18,653 bases of DNA. Source: Alphaproteobacteria bacterium UBA3307 (lineage in GTDB: Bacteria > Pseudomonadota > Alphaproteobacteria > RF32 > CAG-239). Location: NCBI GenBank assembly GCA_002361365.1, contig DEST01000033.1, forward strand, positions 1 to 18,653, read 5' to 3'. The translations under genes and the position numbers were made by a program. This document shows positions 6,736-15,003 of this stretch, piece after piece (position 1 is the first letter of the stretch; each line of letters opens with the position of its first letter). A model generated the notes under the pieces. It worked only from the letters and a program-made list of their open reading frames with translations. It was not told the origin of the DNA and made no database searches.

Positions 6736-8703
6736 CTATTGTATGTATTTTTTAACGGTGTTAATGATATTATCTACAGTGATTCCAAAATGTGCATAAA
6801 TTTCTTCTCCCTTGCCGGAAGCGCCAAACGAATCAAGCCCGATTATTGTCCCGTCAAGTCCGACATAACGTTCCCAACCGTAACGAGAGCCTGCTTCTAT
6901 TGCTATTCGCGGCTTATCACCTAAGACAGTATGTTTGTATTCTGTCGGTTGCGCGTCAAATAATTCCTGACACGGCATAGAAACCACATTTACTTCGATA
7001 TTTTCTTGAGCTAATTTTTGTTGTGCCTCAATAGCCAAAGAAACTTCCGTGCCGGTCGCGATAATCGTTGCTTGCGCTATACCTTTTGCCGGAGAAATGA
7101 CATAGCCGCCTTTAGCTGTTAAATTTTCACCGGTAGTAAAGCGTAGTGTCGGCACACTTTGCCGTGACAAAGCTAAGATGCTGGGAGTATGTTCGCTCTC
7201 TATGGCAATTTGCCACGCTTCAGCCGTTTCTACTACATCACACGGACGGAAAGTATTGATGTTAGGCATTGCGCGATATGAGACTAAATGCTCTACCGGC
7301 TGGTGGGTTGGACCATCTTCTCCAACACCAATGGAATCATGAGTCAAAACATAAATCACACGCAATCCCATCAGTGCAGCCAAGCGCATCGCCGGACGCA
7401 TATAATCTGAAAAGACAAAGAATGTGCCGCCGTATGGAATAACCCCGCCGTGCAAAGCCATACCGTTCATAATAGCCCCCATAGCGTGTTCGCGAATTCC
7501 ATACATGACGTTGTTGCCGTTATAATCCGCAGCGGTTATTGTTTTCATCCCATCGACAAAGGTCAGATTAGATGCAGCCAAATCAGCAGAACCGCCAATC
7601 ATTTGCGGAATATATTTTACGATATTTTCCAAGCACATCTGAGAAGCTTTACGCGTTGCAACTTTGGTCTGTTCTTTGATTGCTTTGAGTTTCAGCTCGT
7701 GTAATGCTTTATTCCAATTTTGCGGTAATGTATTACGGATAAAATTCATAAATTCCGGATTTTTCGCAGCTGCTTTTTGCCATACGTCATAGAGAGCTGC
7801 CGATTTTTGACCCGCAGCGCGCCATGTGGCAATTATTTCTGCGGGTGTTTCAAAAGGTGCCGCTGTCCAGCCGAGCTGTAATTTCATACATTTTAGTTCT
7901 TCTTCGCCGAGCGGTGAGCCGTGTACTTTAGAGGTTCCGCATTTATTCGGCGCGCCGAATCCTATGGTAGTTTTGCAAGCTATCAGTGTAGGTTTATCAG
8001 ACTTTTGTGCTTGCTCAACAGCCGCTGAAATTTCATCATAATTATGTCCGTCTATACTGATTGTATTCCATCCGACAGCCTTAAAGCGTGCAATCTGATC
8101 CGTGGCATTTGATTTATCAACGGTGCCGTCAATGGTGATGTTGTTGTTATCCCACAATACAATCAGTTTATTTAATTTCCACAACCCGGCCAACGAAATT
8201 GCCTCTTCCGAAATACCTTCCATAAGACAACCGTCACCGCAAATAACATAAGTGTAATGATTGCATAAATCATCTCCGAATTTGGCATTGATTTCGCGTT
8301 CGGCTAAAGCCATTCCGACTGCGGAAGAAATGCCCTGCCCGAGCGGTCCTGTTGTCATATCAATTCCGCTCAAATGACCGTATTCCGGATGTCCGGCCGT
8401 TTTAGCTCCGAGCTGACGAAAGTTTTTGATATCCTCCAACGTAATATCCGGATAACCCATAAAATATAAAAGCGAATACAAAAGCATTGACCCGTGTCCG
8501 GCCGAAAGCACAAACCGATCACGGTTAAACCACTTTGGCTCAGACGGATTGATGTGCAGATATTTTCCAAACAACACTGCCGCCACATCCGACATACCGA
8601 GCGGCATTCCCGGATGTCCGGATTTTGCTTTTTCTATTGCTTCGGCACTCAGCACACGCAAAGCGTTTGCCATTTGTTGTAATTTTTGATTTGTTAAGCT
8701 CAT
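6736..8703 (-). CDS. tkt: Transketolase
   Basis: Transketolase is a cytoplasmic thiamine-diphosphate enzyme that moves two-carbon ketol units between sugar phosphates in the non-oxidative pentose phosphate pathway. From the ATG at 8703 it is 655 residues, the normal size. N-terminal landmarks are H30 in SGHPGMPLG, H70 in SAGHGSMLLYSLLY, and the diphosphate-binding GDGCLMEG (156-163) with the later Asn-rich LWDNNNIT. The central domain has the GIREHAMGAIMNGMALHGG and HDSIGVGEDGPTHQPVEH blocks with the catalytic Glu and His. The frame continues upstream of 8703 to an earlier ATG, but that would overlap the preceding gene, while AAGGAG at 8710-8715 sits 6 nt before the chosen start. It lies 10 nt after the methyltransferase stop, so the two are probably co-transcribed. 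Confidence 0.97.
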   Translation of the reverse strand: MSLTNQKLQQMANALRVLSAEAIEKAKSGHPGMPLGMSDVAAVLFGKYLHINPSEPKWFNRDRFVLSAGHGSMLLYSLLYFMGYPDITLEDIKNFRQLGAKTAGHPEYGHLSGIDMTTGPLGQGISSAVGMALAEREINAKFGDDLCNHYTYVICGDGCLMEGISEEAISLAGLWKLNKLIVLWDNNNITIDGTVDKSNATDQIARFKAVGWNTISIDGHNYDEISAAVEQAQKSDKPTLIACKTTIGFGAPNKCGTSKVHGSPLGEEELKCMKLQLGWTAAPFETPAEIIATWRAAGQKSAALYDVWQKAAAKNPEFMNFIRNTLPQNWNKALHELKLKAIKEQTKVATRKASQMCLENIVKYIPQMIGGSADLAASNLTFVDGMKTITAADYNGNNVMYGIREHAMGAIMNGMALHGGVIPYGGTFFVFSDYMRPAMRLAALMGLRVIYVLTHDSIGVGEDGPTHQPVEHLVSYRAMPNINTFRPCDVVETAEAWQIAIESEHTPSILALSRQSVPTLRFTTGENLTAKGGYVISPAKGIAQATIIATGTEVSLAIEAQQKLAQENIEVNVVSMPCQELFDAQPTEYKHTVLGDKPRIAIEAGSRYGWERYVGLDGTIIGLDSFGASGKGEEIYAHFGITVDNIINTVKKYIQ

Positions 8704-8709
8704 TTTATT

Positions 8710-8715
8710 CTCCTT
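8710..8715 (-). promoter_or_regulatory. Ribosome-binding site for transketolase
   Basis: On the - strand AAGGAG lies 6 nt before the ATG at 8703 and overlaps the TAA of the upstream methyltransferase gene. It fixes the transketolase start at MSLTNQ rather than at the in-frame ATG further upstream, and suggests translational coupling. Confidence 0.7.
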
Positions 8716-9847
8716 ATATTTTTTCAAAACAAGCAACCAGTTCAAAATGCTCGGCATAAACAAACTGGTCAACCATTGTCATTTCTTTTAAATAGTATCC
8801 GTTTAGCAAAAGCGCATTAGCATCATTTACAAATGTATGCGGATTGCATGAAACCGCAATAATTTTTTGAGGCTTATCCGCATTATCAAGTGCAGTAATT
8901 TGCGCTATTTGAGCCTTTGCACCGGCACGCGGAGGGTCAAAAATCACCGCGTCAAAAACTTTTAATTCATTGGCATCAAGCGGATATTTGAACAAATTTT
9001 TTTGCAAGATGTTAATATTGGGAATCGTTAAAAAATTCACAGTCTGCCGAAATGCATTTAATAATTCTGCCGAAGAATCTACGGCTGTAATTTTATTTTT
9101 GATATTCGTCGCCAATGGGTATGAAAAAGTGCCGACACCGCAAAATAAATCAGCAATATTTCCACCGGTATCACCGATATATTTCAACACCAGATTTATC
9201 AATGCATTTTGCCCTTCTTGTGAAGCTTGCAAAAATGTTCCTGCCGGAATAAAAACGCTTTGCCCGCAAATATCAATGACCGGTTTTGCTTTTTCTAAAA
9301 TTGTTTCGGGTATTTTATTTTTTTGTCCTGCCGATACACGTATAATTTCCGGTATTTTATTGGCAAAATCGCAAATTTCCATACGATGTTCAAGAGATAG
9401 CAGATTGTTGATTTCCAGCAGAATATCAATGCCGTTAGCTGTGGAGGTAAGCCAAATTTCGCCTTGCGTAATTTGTGATATTTGCAATTTGTTCTTGATT
9501 TTTTGCGTCGTCTTGATTTGGCAAAATTGCATTAAAAACGCACGAATCTTCGATAGGACATTATTGATTTTGTCACTCAGCGCCATACATTGTTCAATAT
9601 TAACAATTTCGTGACTTTGCGCTGCGTTAAAGCCCAGTAGAAGCTTACCTTTTTTGAACTGAAATGTCATCTCGGCTCTTCGACGGCAGCCGTCGGAAAT
9701 AAATATTGGTGCACCAAAGTCAATATGCTCTTGGATAATGGCAGAGGCAATACGGTTAAATCTGTCGGTTTTGTATTGCTTATATTCCGATGTTGGCATT
9801 GTACGCAGAGGGCAGCCTCCGCAAATATTTTGATATGGGCAATTCAT
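8714..9847 (-). CDS. Class I SAM-dependent RNA (uracil-5-)methyltransferase, RlmD/RumA family
   Basis: This cytoplasmic enzyme is predicted to methylate C5 of a uridine in rRNA or tRNA using S-adenosylmethionine. The 377-residue protein starts with a Cys pattern like the RumA/RlmD iron-sulfur cluster: C3-x5-C9-x2-C12 (CGGC) and C87 in NIEQC. The SAM-binding motif DLFCGVGT is at 233-240, the DPPRAG motif at 304-309, the catalytic nucleophile is probably C334 in VSCNP, and the HFE triplet at 367-369 supplies the likely general base. The N-terminal TRAM RNA-binding domain of RlmD is absent, because the Cys cluster begins at residue 3. The start ATG overlaps the diguanylate cyclase stop by 4 nt, with AGGA 6 nt upstream. 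The exact RNA target (23S U1939, U747 or tRNA U54) cannot be assigned from sequence alone. Confidence 0.88.
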   Translation of the reverse strand: MNCPYQNICGGCPLRTMPTSEYKQYKTDRFNRIASAIIQEHIDFGAPIFISDGCRRRAEMTFQFKKGKLLLGFNAAQSHEIVNIEQCMALSDKINNVLSKIRAFLMQFCQIKTTQKIKNKLQISQITQGEIWLTSTANGIDILLEINNLLSLEHRMEICDFANKIPEIIRVSAGQKNKIPETILEKAKPVIDICGQSVFIPAGTFLQASQEGQNALINLVLKYIGDTGGNIADLFCGVGTFSYPLATNIKNKITAVDSSAELLNAFRQTVNFLTIPNINILQKNLFKYPLDANELKVFDAVIFDPPRAGAKAQIAQITALDNADKPQKIIAVSCNPHTFVNDANALLLNGYYLKEMTMVDQFVYAEHFELVACFEKI

Positions 9848-11523
9848 TTTCTTTCCTGTATAATTTTGCTGTCATAATTGCCGATTAGAGAAATTTCTTC
9901 ATTTTCTTCATTTTGAAATACCGGATGAATATTGCGGCGTTTCGACGGTGTACGTTTGCGTCCTTTGATGTTTTTAGACTGTTGCTCGTCAAACACGGCA
10001 ACCCTATTGCGACCGCTTCGTTTAGCCAGATACATAGCATCATCAACTTGGCGCAATAACAATTCCAAACTGGCAGTTTTTTCTGATGAAACAACTCCGA
10101 TACTGACAGTGACACTGATTGTTTCTCCTTCGTCAGTTTTAATCTCCGCTTGTTCGATATTTTGGCGCAGACGCTCGGCAACGTGTTGAGCAGAGCGGGT
10201 ATCTGTATCATTTAAGAAAATAACAAATTCTTCTCCTCCAAAGCGAGCAACAATATCATCTTCTCGTAAAGAGTTGCGGCATATTTCTGCAAGTTCAATC
10301 AATACCTTATCTCCAATTTTATGCCCATAGGTATCATTTACTTTTTTAAATCTATCAGCATCTATTAAAAGCAAGCTGAAATTACGCGTGCTTTGTATGC
10401 ATTCGGCAATTCTTTCAGGTACTACCTTTTCAAAATAATGGCGATTCCATACCAGAGTGAGCGGATCCTTATTGGCTTGATTTTGCAAATTATCTTCACG
10501 TTCTTTGCGATAAATAATGTCTTGAAAAGTGATATAGTATGCTTTTTCGTTGTTGTGTTCTATTATTTTGGCGGAGGCAGACATCCAAAACGGAGAAGCA
10601 CTTATGAGGTTGCATACCATAACGTCAAAATCGGCAACAGAGCCCTTTATGTTTAAAGCCTGACAGAATTTGTCGTGATTTTGCGAGTCTATCAATAAAT
10701 CCGGCAAATGATGGTATCCAAGCTCTTTGCGACTGAGCGAAAATAAAACGGCAGCCTTATCGTTTAAGGTCAAAAATCTTTCGTCGCTTTTGCGTACAAT
10801 CACTATCGGAAAGGGAGACGAATCTATCATATTTGAAATTTGCAAATTTAATTTATCTAAACAATTCCAGCAGCGTTGCAGTTCTTCTTTATACATATCA
10901 AAACGTAAAAAAATGACAGAGCAAGCGAAAATGTATATCCAGAGCCAATTAAAGATGTTTAAGTTAAGCCAATTGTATTGATAGAAAAAAGCAGAAACGA
11001 CCATTTTCCCGCCAAGCATAAACAACGCCAAACTTAAAAGTAAGCAACCGACACTCGGACGGCGAAAAAGTTTAAGCAAACTGACTAAAAACAGTAAACA
11101 AATGCCGATAAGCGGGAACATTTGGCGCAAAATGGCAATAATTTCACGATTGTATACGGCAAAAGAAAAATACAAACATAAAGTTACAGCTAATGTGGTA
11201 TAAATTGTCAGTGTTTCACGGTTTGCAAGTTGATGGTAATATAAATCGGTGGCAGCATTTATCCATAAAACAGAAATCAGAATTGCCGTCATAATCTGGG
11301 TAAACGCAGCAAATTTATAGTTCAATCCGATGGTATATAAAATATGGTCTTGTGTTGTGATGTAGGTCAGCAAAATCATTGCCAGCCCGCCTAACTGAAA
11401 CATAAACATCCCGCGAAAATTTCGCGATTGCCGAATCAAAAAAACCGAGCCGATGCCAATGAACAACGATAAAACACTGAATAATACGTTGTATCCCGAA
11501 TAAAATATGTTGGTACTAAGCAT
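9844..11523 (-). CDS. Membrane diguanylate cyclase (7TM-PAS-GGEEF)
   Basis: This inner-membrane protein is predicted to make the second messenger cyclic di-GMP from two GTP. From the ATG at 11523 it is 559 residues; an in-frame GTG at 11532 is an alternative, and neither has a strong ribosome site (GGTGG only). Seven hydrophobic segments fall at about 10-30, 42-60, 70-92, 105-124, 134-152, 158-180 and 190-207. A PAS-like domain (about 230-345, opening IDSSPFPIVIVRKSDE) leads into a GGDEF domain (about 350-512). The active-site loop is GGEEF (429-433), and the product-inhibition I-site R420-E-D-D423 lies exactly five residues before it. The protein ends with a basic then acidic tail (about 518-559, including KGRKRTPSKRR). 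No EAL domain follows. Its stop overlaps the methyltransferase start. Confidence 0.92.
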   Translation of the reverse strand: MLSTNIFYSGYNVLFSVLSLFIGIGSVFLIRQSRNFRGMFMFQLGGLAMILLTYITTQDHILYTIGLNYKFAAFTQIMTAILISVLWINAATDLYYHQLANRETLTIYTTLAVTLCLYFSFAVYNREIIAILRQMFPLIGICLLFLVSLLKLFRRPSVGCLLLSLALFMLGGKMVVSAFFYQYNWLNLNIFNWLWIYIFACSVIFLRFDMYKEELQRCWNCLDKLNLQISNMIDSSPFPIVIVRKSDERFLTLNDKAAVLFSLSRKELGYHHLPDLLIDSQNHDKFCQALNIKGSVADFDVMVCNLISASPFWMSASAKIIEHNNEKAYYITFQDIIYRKEREDNLQNQANKDPLTLVWNRHYFEKVVPERIAECIQSTRNFSLLLIDADRFKKVNDTYGHKIGDKVLIELAEICRNSLREDDIVARFGGEEFVIFLNDTDTRSAQHVAERLRQNIEQAEIKTDEGETISVTVSIGVVSSEKTASLELLLRQVDDAMYLAKRSGRNRVAVFDEQQSKNIKGRKRTPSKRRNIHPVFQNEENEEISLIGNYDSKIIQERK

Positions 11524-11662
11524 ATAAACCACCGTTTGTTATCAATTTCGTCTTATAGTACACTTAAATATTATAAAAACAAACATTATTTAAAAAAATT
11601 GGTGGAAAATTTATTTTATCGGTGTAAAATACAGCCGTAAATTTTGAGGTAAGGAGAACCAA

Positions 11663-12844
11663 ATGACTTATGTTGCGCCGAATCATTACAGCTCGAAGTT
11701 CAAGCTTGATATAGAAAAAATCCCTTCAAAACAAACAGATAGGGTTTCTATAGGAATAGCCGCTTGGGGTTTGTTTTGCGGTTTGATTTTTATTGCGCTC
11801 GGAGCATACGAAATTGTGGCGTATTTTTTGGAAATCAGCGATGAAGATTATGATTTTACACTTCCGGAAAATATTTCTTTGCATCAATTATTTATTATAC
11901 GCTATTCGTTTGATTGGTTCATTTTGTTTTTCGGAATGCTTGTCTTAGGATTGGCAATAAGAGCTTTATATCGGCGTAAGGTTGTTTATTTTGATGGCTC
12001 TAAAATTAAGCTCAAACACAAATCTCTATGGGGTAAAAATCTGCTGAAGGAAGATGATTTATATAATTATTCAGGTGTGTTGTTTAGAGTGGAATATTAT
12101 CAATTCGGCTTGATAACACGCAATAGATATATCATTGAATTGTATCATAAAGAGCCGGAAAAATGTGTACCGCTATATATTTCTACCAATTCCAAAAATG
12201 TGCGCACAATATGGGAACAATATGCCGCCAAACTTAAAATGCCTGCCCTGTTTTTGACTGACCACGGTTTGGTTTCTAAGCATCAAGATGAACTTAATAA
12301 AACTTTGCGCGAAATGTCAAGACGTTGGCATCTGGATACTCAATATCAGGAAGAAAATATGCCGTCATCGATTAAATATAATGCCAGAACCGACAAGGTG
12401 GTACTAAAAGAAAAACGTACATTTTTTGATGTTTATGCTATTTTGGCAATATTGTTTGCCGTTTTGTTAGGTTCCGCGTTTGTGATAACAGTGGCAAATT
12501 ATGACATTTTGAAAGAATTTATCGGCAATATAGGGGTGGCTGCCATACTTTCGGTGTGCGGTTGCTTGTCAATCGGGATGTTAATAGGGATTTTTAGTAC
12601 CGATGTTTTGATTATCAAGGAAAATGAAGTGATACTCGGGCATAATTTGGCGATGTTTCGCGCAGATGTTGAAACTTTGCCTAAAGATGAAATCGAATCG
12701 GTTGATATCGGGCATAATCCACTGACAGACCGTTATTATTTGTCGGTTATTGCGCATCAGGGCGGTATTGTGTTCGGTAAAAATATGCCGATTGATGATT
12801 TACGCCGGATACGCGGTTGCGTTATTCGTGAAATTGTAAAATAA
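11663..12844 (+). CDS. Uncharacterised membrane protein, apparent 2TM + beta-domain duplication
   Basis: I do not recognise this 393-residue protein as a named family. It has four hydrophobic segments in two pairs, at about 30-55 and 80-101, then 256-278 and 288-311. Each pair is followed by a polar, beta-strand-rich stretch of similar layout: about 106-190 (VYFDGSKIKLKHKSLWGKNL onward) and about 314-393 (DVLIIKENEVILGHNLAMF onward). Both begin with a strand, a turn and a KIKL/EVIL-type strand, and both end in a helix. This recalls membrane-anchored bacterial PH-like (YdbT/YcxB-type) proteins, but that is a fold guess. The region about 200-235 is a charged helix. The start is firm: ATG with AAGGAG at 11651-11656, 6 nt upstream. 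It is divergent from the cyclase gene and lies 75 nt before the YfgM-like gene. Confidence 0.8.
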   Translation: MTYVAPNHYSSKFKLDIEKIPSKQTDRVSIGIAAWGLFCGLIFIALGAYEIVAYFLEISDEDYDFTLPENISLHQLFIIRYSFDWFILFFGMLVLGLAIRALYRRKVVYFDGSKIKLKHKSLWGKNLLKEDDLYNYSGVLFRVEYYQFGLITRNRYIIELYHKEPEKCVPLYISTNSKNVRTIWEQYAAKLKMPALFLTDHGLVSKHQDELNKTLREMSRRWHLDTQYQEENMPSSIKYNARTDKVVLKEKRTFFDVYAILAILFAVLLGSAFVITVANYDILKEFIGNIGVAAILSVCGCLSIGMLIGIFSTDVLIIKENEVILGHNLAMFRADVETLPKDEIESVDIGHNPLTDRYYLSVIAHQGGIVFGKNMPIDDLRRIRGCVIREIVK

Positions 12845-12878
12845 AAAGTATTTGCTTTATTTTGCTTTTTTTGTTATG

Positions 12879-12887
12879 TGTTATAAA
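12879..12887 (+). promoter_or_regulatory. Possible extended -10 promoter for the YfgM-like-bamB-der genes
   Basis: TGTTATAAA at 12879-12887 matches an extended -10 element (TGn followed by TATAAA) and lies about 33 nt before the YfgM-like start. The best -35 candidate, TTGCTT at 12862-12867, is only 14 nt away, so the call rests on the extended -10 alone in an AT-rich gap. Confidence 0.3.
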
Positions 12888-12922
12888 AATGTTTTTGTAA
12901 TTAATTGTATAAGGAAAAAATG

Positions 12923-13660
12923 ATGGCTAAAACAGTTAAAAATAAATCCGAAATTAAAAATCAAACGGCGGCAACAGCGCGTGGTCGGCGTGATTTGTCC
13001 GATGTTAATCCGGAATTGACAGATGCTTTTATTCAGGAAGTTGATGAAGATGTTAAAAACGACAGCCTGAAAGCATTATGGGATAAATACGGCTTATTTG
13101 TGATTGCTGTTGTGGTAATTGCCGTTTCTGCCGCTGTTTCGTTTGATCGCTTGCAAGCGTGGCGTATGGCCCTCAATCAGCGTAAAACAGAAACTTATAT
13201 GACAGCAGCACAGTTTGGCGGAAATAATGATGAAACAATTGCCGAATTGCAAAAAATTTCGCAAGATAATCAGGGTTTGTTCAGTGATTTTGCCAAATTG
13301 CAGATTGCTAATGTTTTGCTGATGCAGGGAAAACAAGAAGATGCTTTGTCGGCTCTTGAAAAGTTGGCGGCGGAAAAACAAGTAAATACCGAAGTCAAGC
13401 ATATTGCATTGATGAAATTGGCTACTTATCGGGTAGATACAATGAACAAAGAAGATTTTGCCAAGCTTTTACAGCCAATTTTGTCCGAAAATACTTCATG
13501 GACACCGATGGCTCAGGATTTGCTCGCTATGTCCGCAATTCAAAACGGAGATGTAGAAACAGCAAAAGATATTTATACTAAATTGTTGAAAACCGAAGAT
13601 TTGCCGGAAGGTTTTAAGAGCAAAATTCAAGATATGCTTTCTTCTATCAGTGATTTATAA
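12923..13660 (+). CDS. YfgM-like tetratricopeptide inner-membrane protein
   Basis: This single-pass protein resembles YfgM, which in E. coli sits at the Sec translocon with PpiD and helps secreted and outer-membrane proteins through the periplasm. The 245-residue product has a charged cytoplasmic N-terminus, one TM segment at about 56-73 (LFVIAVVVIAVSAAVSF), and a helical C-terminal part with TPR-like repeats (for example ADLQ-type helices at about 118-150, 155-190 and 195-225, with a GKQEDALSALEKL repeat). AAGGA at 12911-12915 is 7 nt before the ATG at 12923; an ATG at 12920 or TTG at 12905 are alternatives. It is followed 17 nt later by bamB and then der, the same order as yfgM-bamB-der in E. 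coli, which supports the identification. Confidence 0.85.
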   Translation: MAKTVKNKSEIKNQTAATARGRRDLSDVNPELTDAFIQEVDEDVKNDSLKALWDKYGLFVIAVVVIAVSAAVSFDRLQAWRMALNQRKTETYMTAAQFGGNNDETIAELQKISQDNQGLFSDFAKLQIANVLLMQGKQEDALSALEKLAAEKQVNTEVKHIALMKLATYRVDTMNKEDFAKLLQPILSENTSWTPMAQDLLAMSAIQNGDVETAKDIYTKLLKTEDLPEGFKSKIQDMLSSISDL

Positions 13661-13677
13661 TTTTATAGAGGTAAAAA

Positions 13678-14991
13678 ATGCTTAATCGTCAAGATTTGTT
13701 ACGTTTAGGGTGTTGCGCGCTGGTGATGATGCTCGGTGCATGCACAAAAAAGGAAATTCCGCAAGGTACAAGAATCGCCGTTTGGGAGCAAAATACCAAA
13801 GTTCGCCCTGATGTTGCCGATGGTTCGGCTCAGATTAAAATAGCACCGGCGGTAGGGGTGGAAAATTGGTTGCAGGCAGAAGCTAATGCACAGCATGTTT
13901 TGCCCCACGCCAATGTGAATACACAATTTCAAAAGCAATGGAAAACCGATTTTGGTACAGGCAGTTCACGTAGAGAAGTGCTGATGGCTAAACCGGTGGT
14001 TAAAAATAATGTGGTTTATATGCTTGATGCTGACGGACGTTTGAGTGCATTTAAATTGCAAGACGGAGAGCAGATATGGCGTGTTGAACTGTTGAGCCAA
14101 AATAAGTATGCCGGTGCCACCTCAATGAAAGGAGTGGGGCTGGCAATGGCTGACGATACTATTTTTGTGACAACAGGATTTGGCGCTGTGGTAGCCGTAA
14201 AAGCTAAAGACGGAACTAAAATTTGGGAACAAAATTTGCGTTCTCCACTCAGAATTGCGCCATCGGTTGCCGCCGGAAAAGTGTTTGTGCAGAGTATCAA
14301 TAATCGAATTTATGCGCTTAGTACTATAAATGGTGAAATTTTGTGGGATTATGATATAGCAAGTGAACACACAACTCTTGTCGGCGGTGCCCCTGTTGCC
14401 TACAGTCCGGCACTTGATGTGGCTGTTACGGGATTTTCCAATGGTGAAATTCAAGCATTTGGTGCCACTATCGGTACGCCTTTGTGGTCGGATAATCTGG
14501 TTGCCAATCGTCAGGCGTATTCTTCTACTGCGTTACATACCGTTAAAGCGGCTCCGGTAATTGAGGGAGAAACCGTTTATGCACTCGGTACGGCAGATGT
14601 CTTGGCGGCTATTGATATGCGTTCGGGTACTCGGCGGTGGGAAAAAGCAATCGGCGGAACTCAGACACCGCTTCTGTCCGGTAATACGTTGTTTGTGATT
14701 TCGGAAGCAAAAGAGTTGATTGCGCTGGATAAAAGTAATGGCAATATATTATGGGCAAAGGCTCTTGATTTAGGCAAAAAAGCTGACGAAATTACGGTTT
14801 TTGCACCGCTGATGGTGAATAATCATTTATTGCTTACACTTTCTGACGGCAGAGTTATGCTTTATGAACCGAAAACCGGTCAAAAAGTAAATGAAGTAAA
14901 TTTGGACGAGAAATTTAATGCAACACCGGTGGCAGCTCAGGGGTATATTTTGTTTACAACCGCAAATGCTAAAATTATAGCCTATAAATAA
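13678..14991 (+). CDS. bamB: Outer membrane assembly factor BamB
   Basis: BamB is an outer-membrane lipoprotein facing the periplasm that supports BamA in folding beta-barrel proteins. The 437-residue precursor has a lipoprotein signal peptide with lipobox LGAC, lipidated Cys at residue 22 and KK at +2/+3. From about residue 110 I count eight PQQ-type beta-propeller repeats with the pattern hydrophobic-strand, G, AL/AFD-x2-G, W, including DADGRLSAFKLQDGEQIW, FGAVVAVKAKDGTKIW, NNRIYALSTINGEILW, ADVLAAIDMRSGTRRW, AKELIALDKSNGNILW, LSDGRVMLYEPKTG and a closing ANAKIIAYK. Eight blades is the BamB propeller count. AGAGG at 13667-13671 lies 6 nt before the ATG. The stop overlaps the ribosome site of der. 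Confidence 0.93.
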   Translation: MLNRQDLLRLGCCALVMMLGACTKKEIPQGTRIAVWEQNTKVRPDVADGSAQIKIAPAVGVENWLQAEANAQHVLPHANVNTQFQKQWKTDFGTGSSRREVLMAKPVVKNNVVYMLDADGRLSAFKLQDGEQIWRVELLSQNKYAGATSMKGVGLAMADDTIFVTTGFGAVVAVKAKDGTKIWEQNLRSPLRIAPSVAAGKVFVQSINNRIYALSTINGEILWDYDIASEHTTLVGGAPVAYSPALDVAVTGFSNGEIQAFGATIGTPLWSDNLVANRQAYSSTALHTVKAAPVIEGETVYALGTADVLAAIDMRSGTRRWEKAIGGTQTPLLSGNTLFVISEAKELIALDKSNGNILWAKALDLGKKADEITVFAPLMVNNHLLLTLSDGRVMLYEPKTGQKVNEVNLDEKFNATPVAAQGYILFTTANAKIIAYK

Positions 14992-14997
14992 GGAGGG
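14991..14997 (+). promoter_or_regulatory. Strong Shine-Dalgarno site for der
   Basis: AGGAGGG at 14991-14997 begins on the last base of the bamB stop and ends 6 nt before the GTG at 15004. It is the closest match to the anti-Shine-Dalgarno in the window. It supports the GTG start of der, whose product then begins directly at the first GTPase strand. Confidence 0.75.
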
Positions 14998-15003
14998 TGA
15001 AAC

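Noticed and set aside
8970..9614. A 214-codon + strand frame opposite the methyltransferase gene
   Set aside because: It is antisense to a gene with complete catalytic motifs, lacks a ribosome site, and its translation has no recognisable domain.
11570..11575. A perfect TATAAT on the - strand upstream of the diguanylate cyclase gene
   Set aside because: No acceptable -35 lies 16-18 nt upstream (only T-runs), so in this AT-rich gap it is not distinguishable from chance.
11599..11630. TTGGTG and TAAAAT as a promoter for the unrecognised membrane protein
   Set aside because: The spacer is 20 nt, too long for a normal sigma70 promoter, and the region is so AT-rich that -10-like hexamers are expected by chance.
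12837..12864. AAAATAAA/TTTATTTT as a terminator after the unrecognised membrane protein
   Set aside because: The stem would contain only A-T pairs and be too weak for an intrinsic terminator; the genes may simply be read through.
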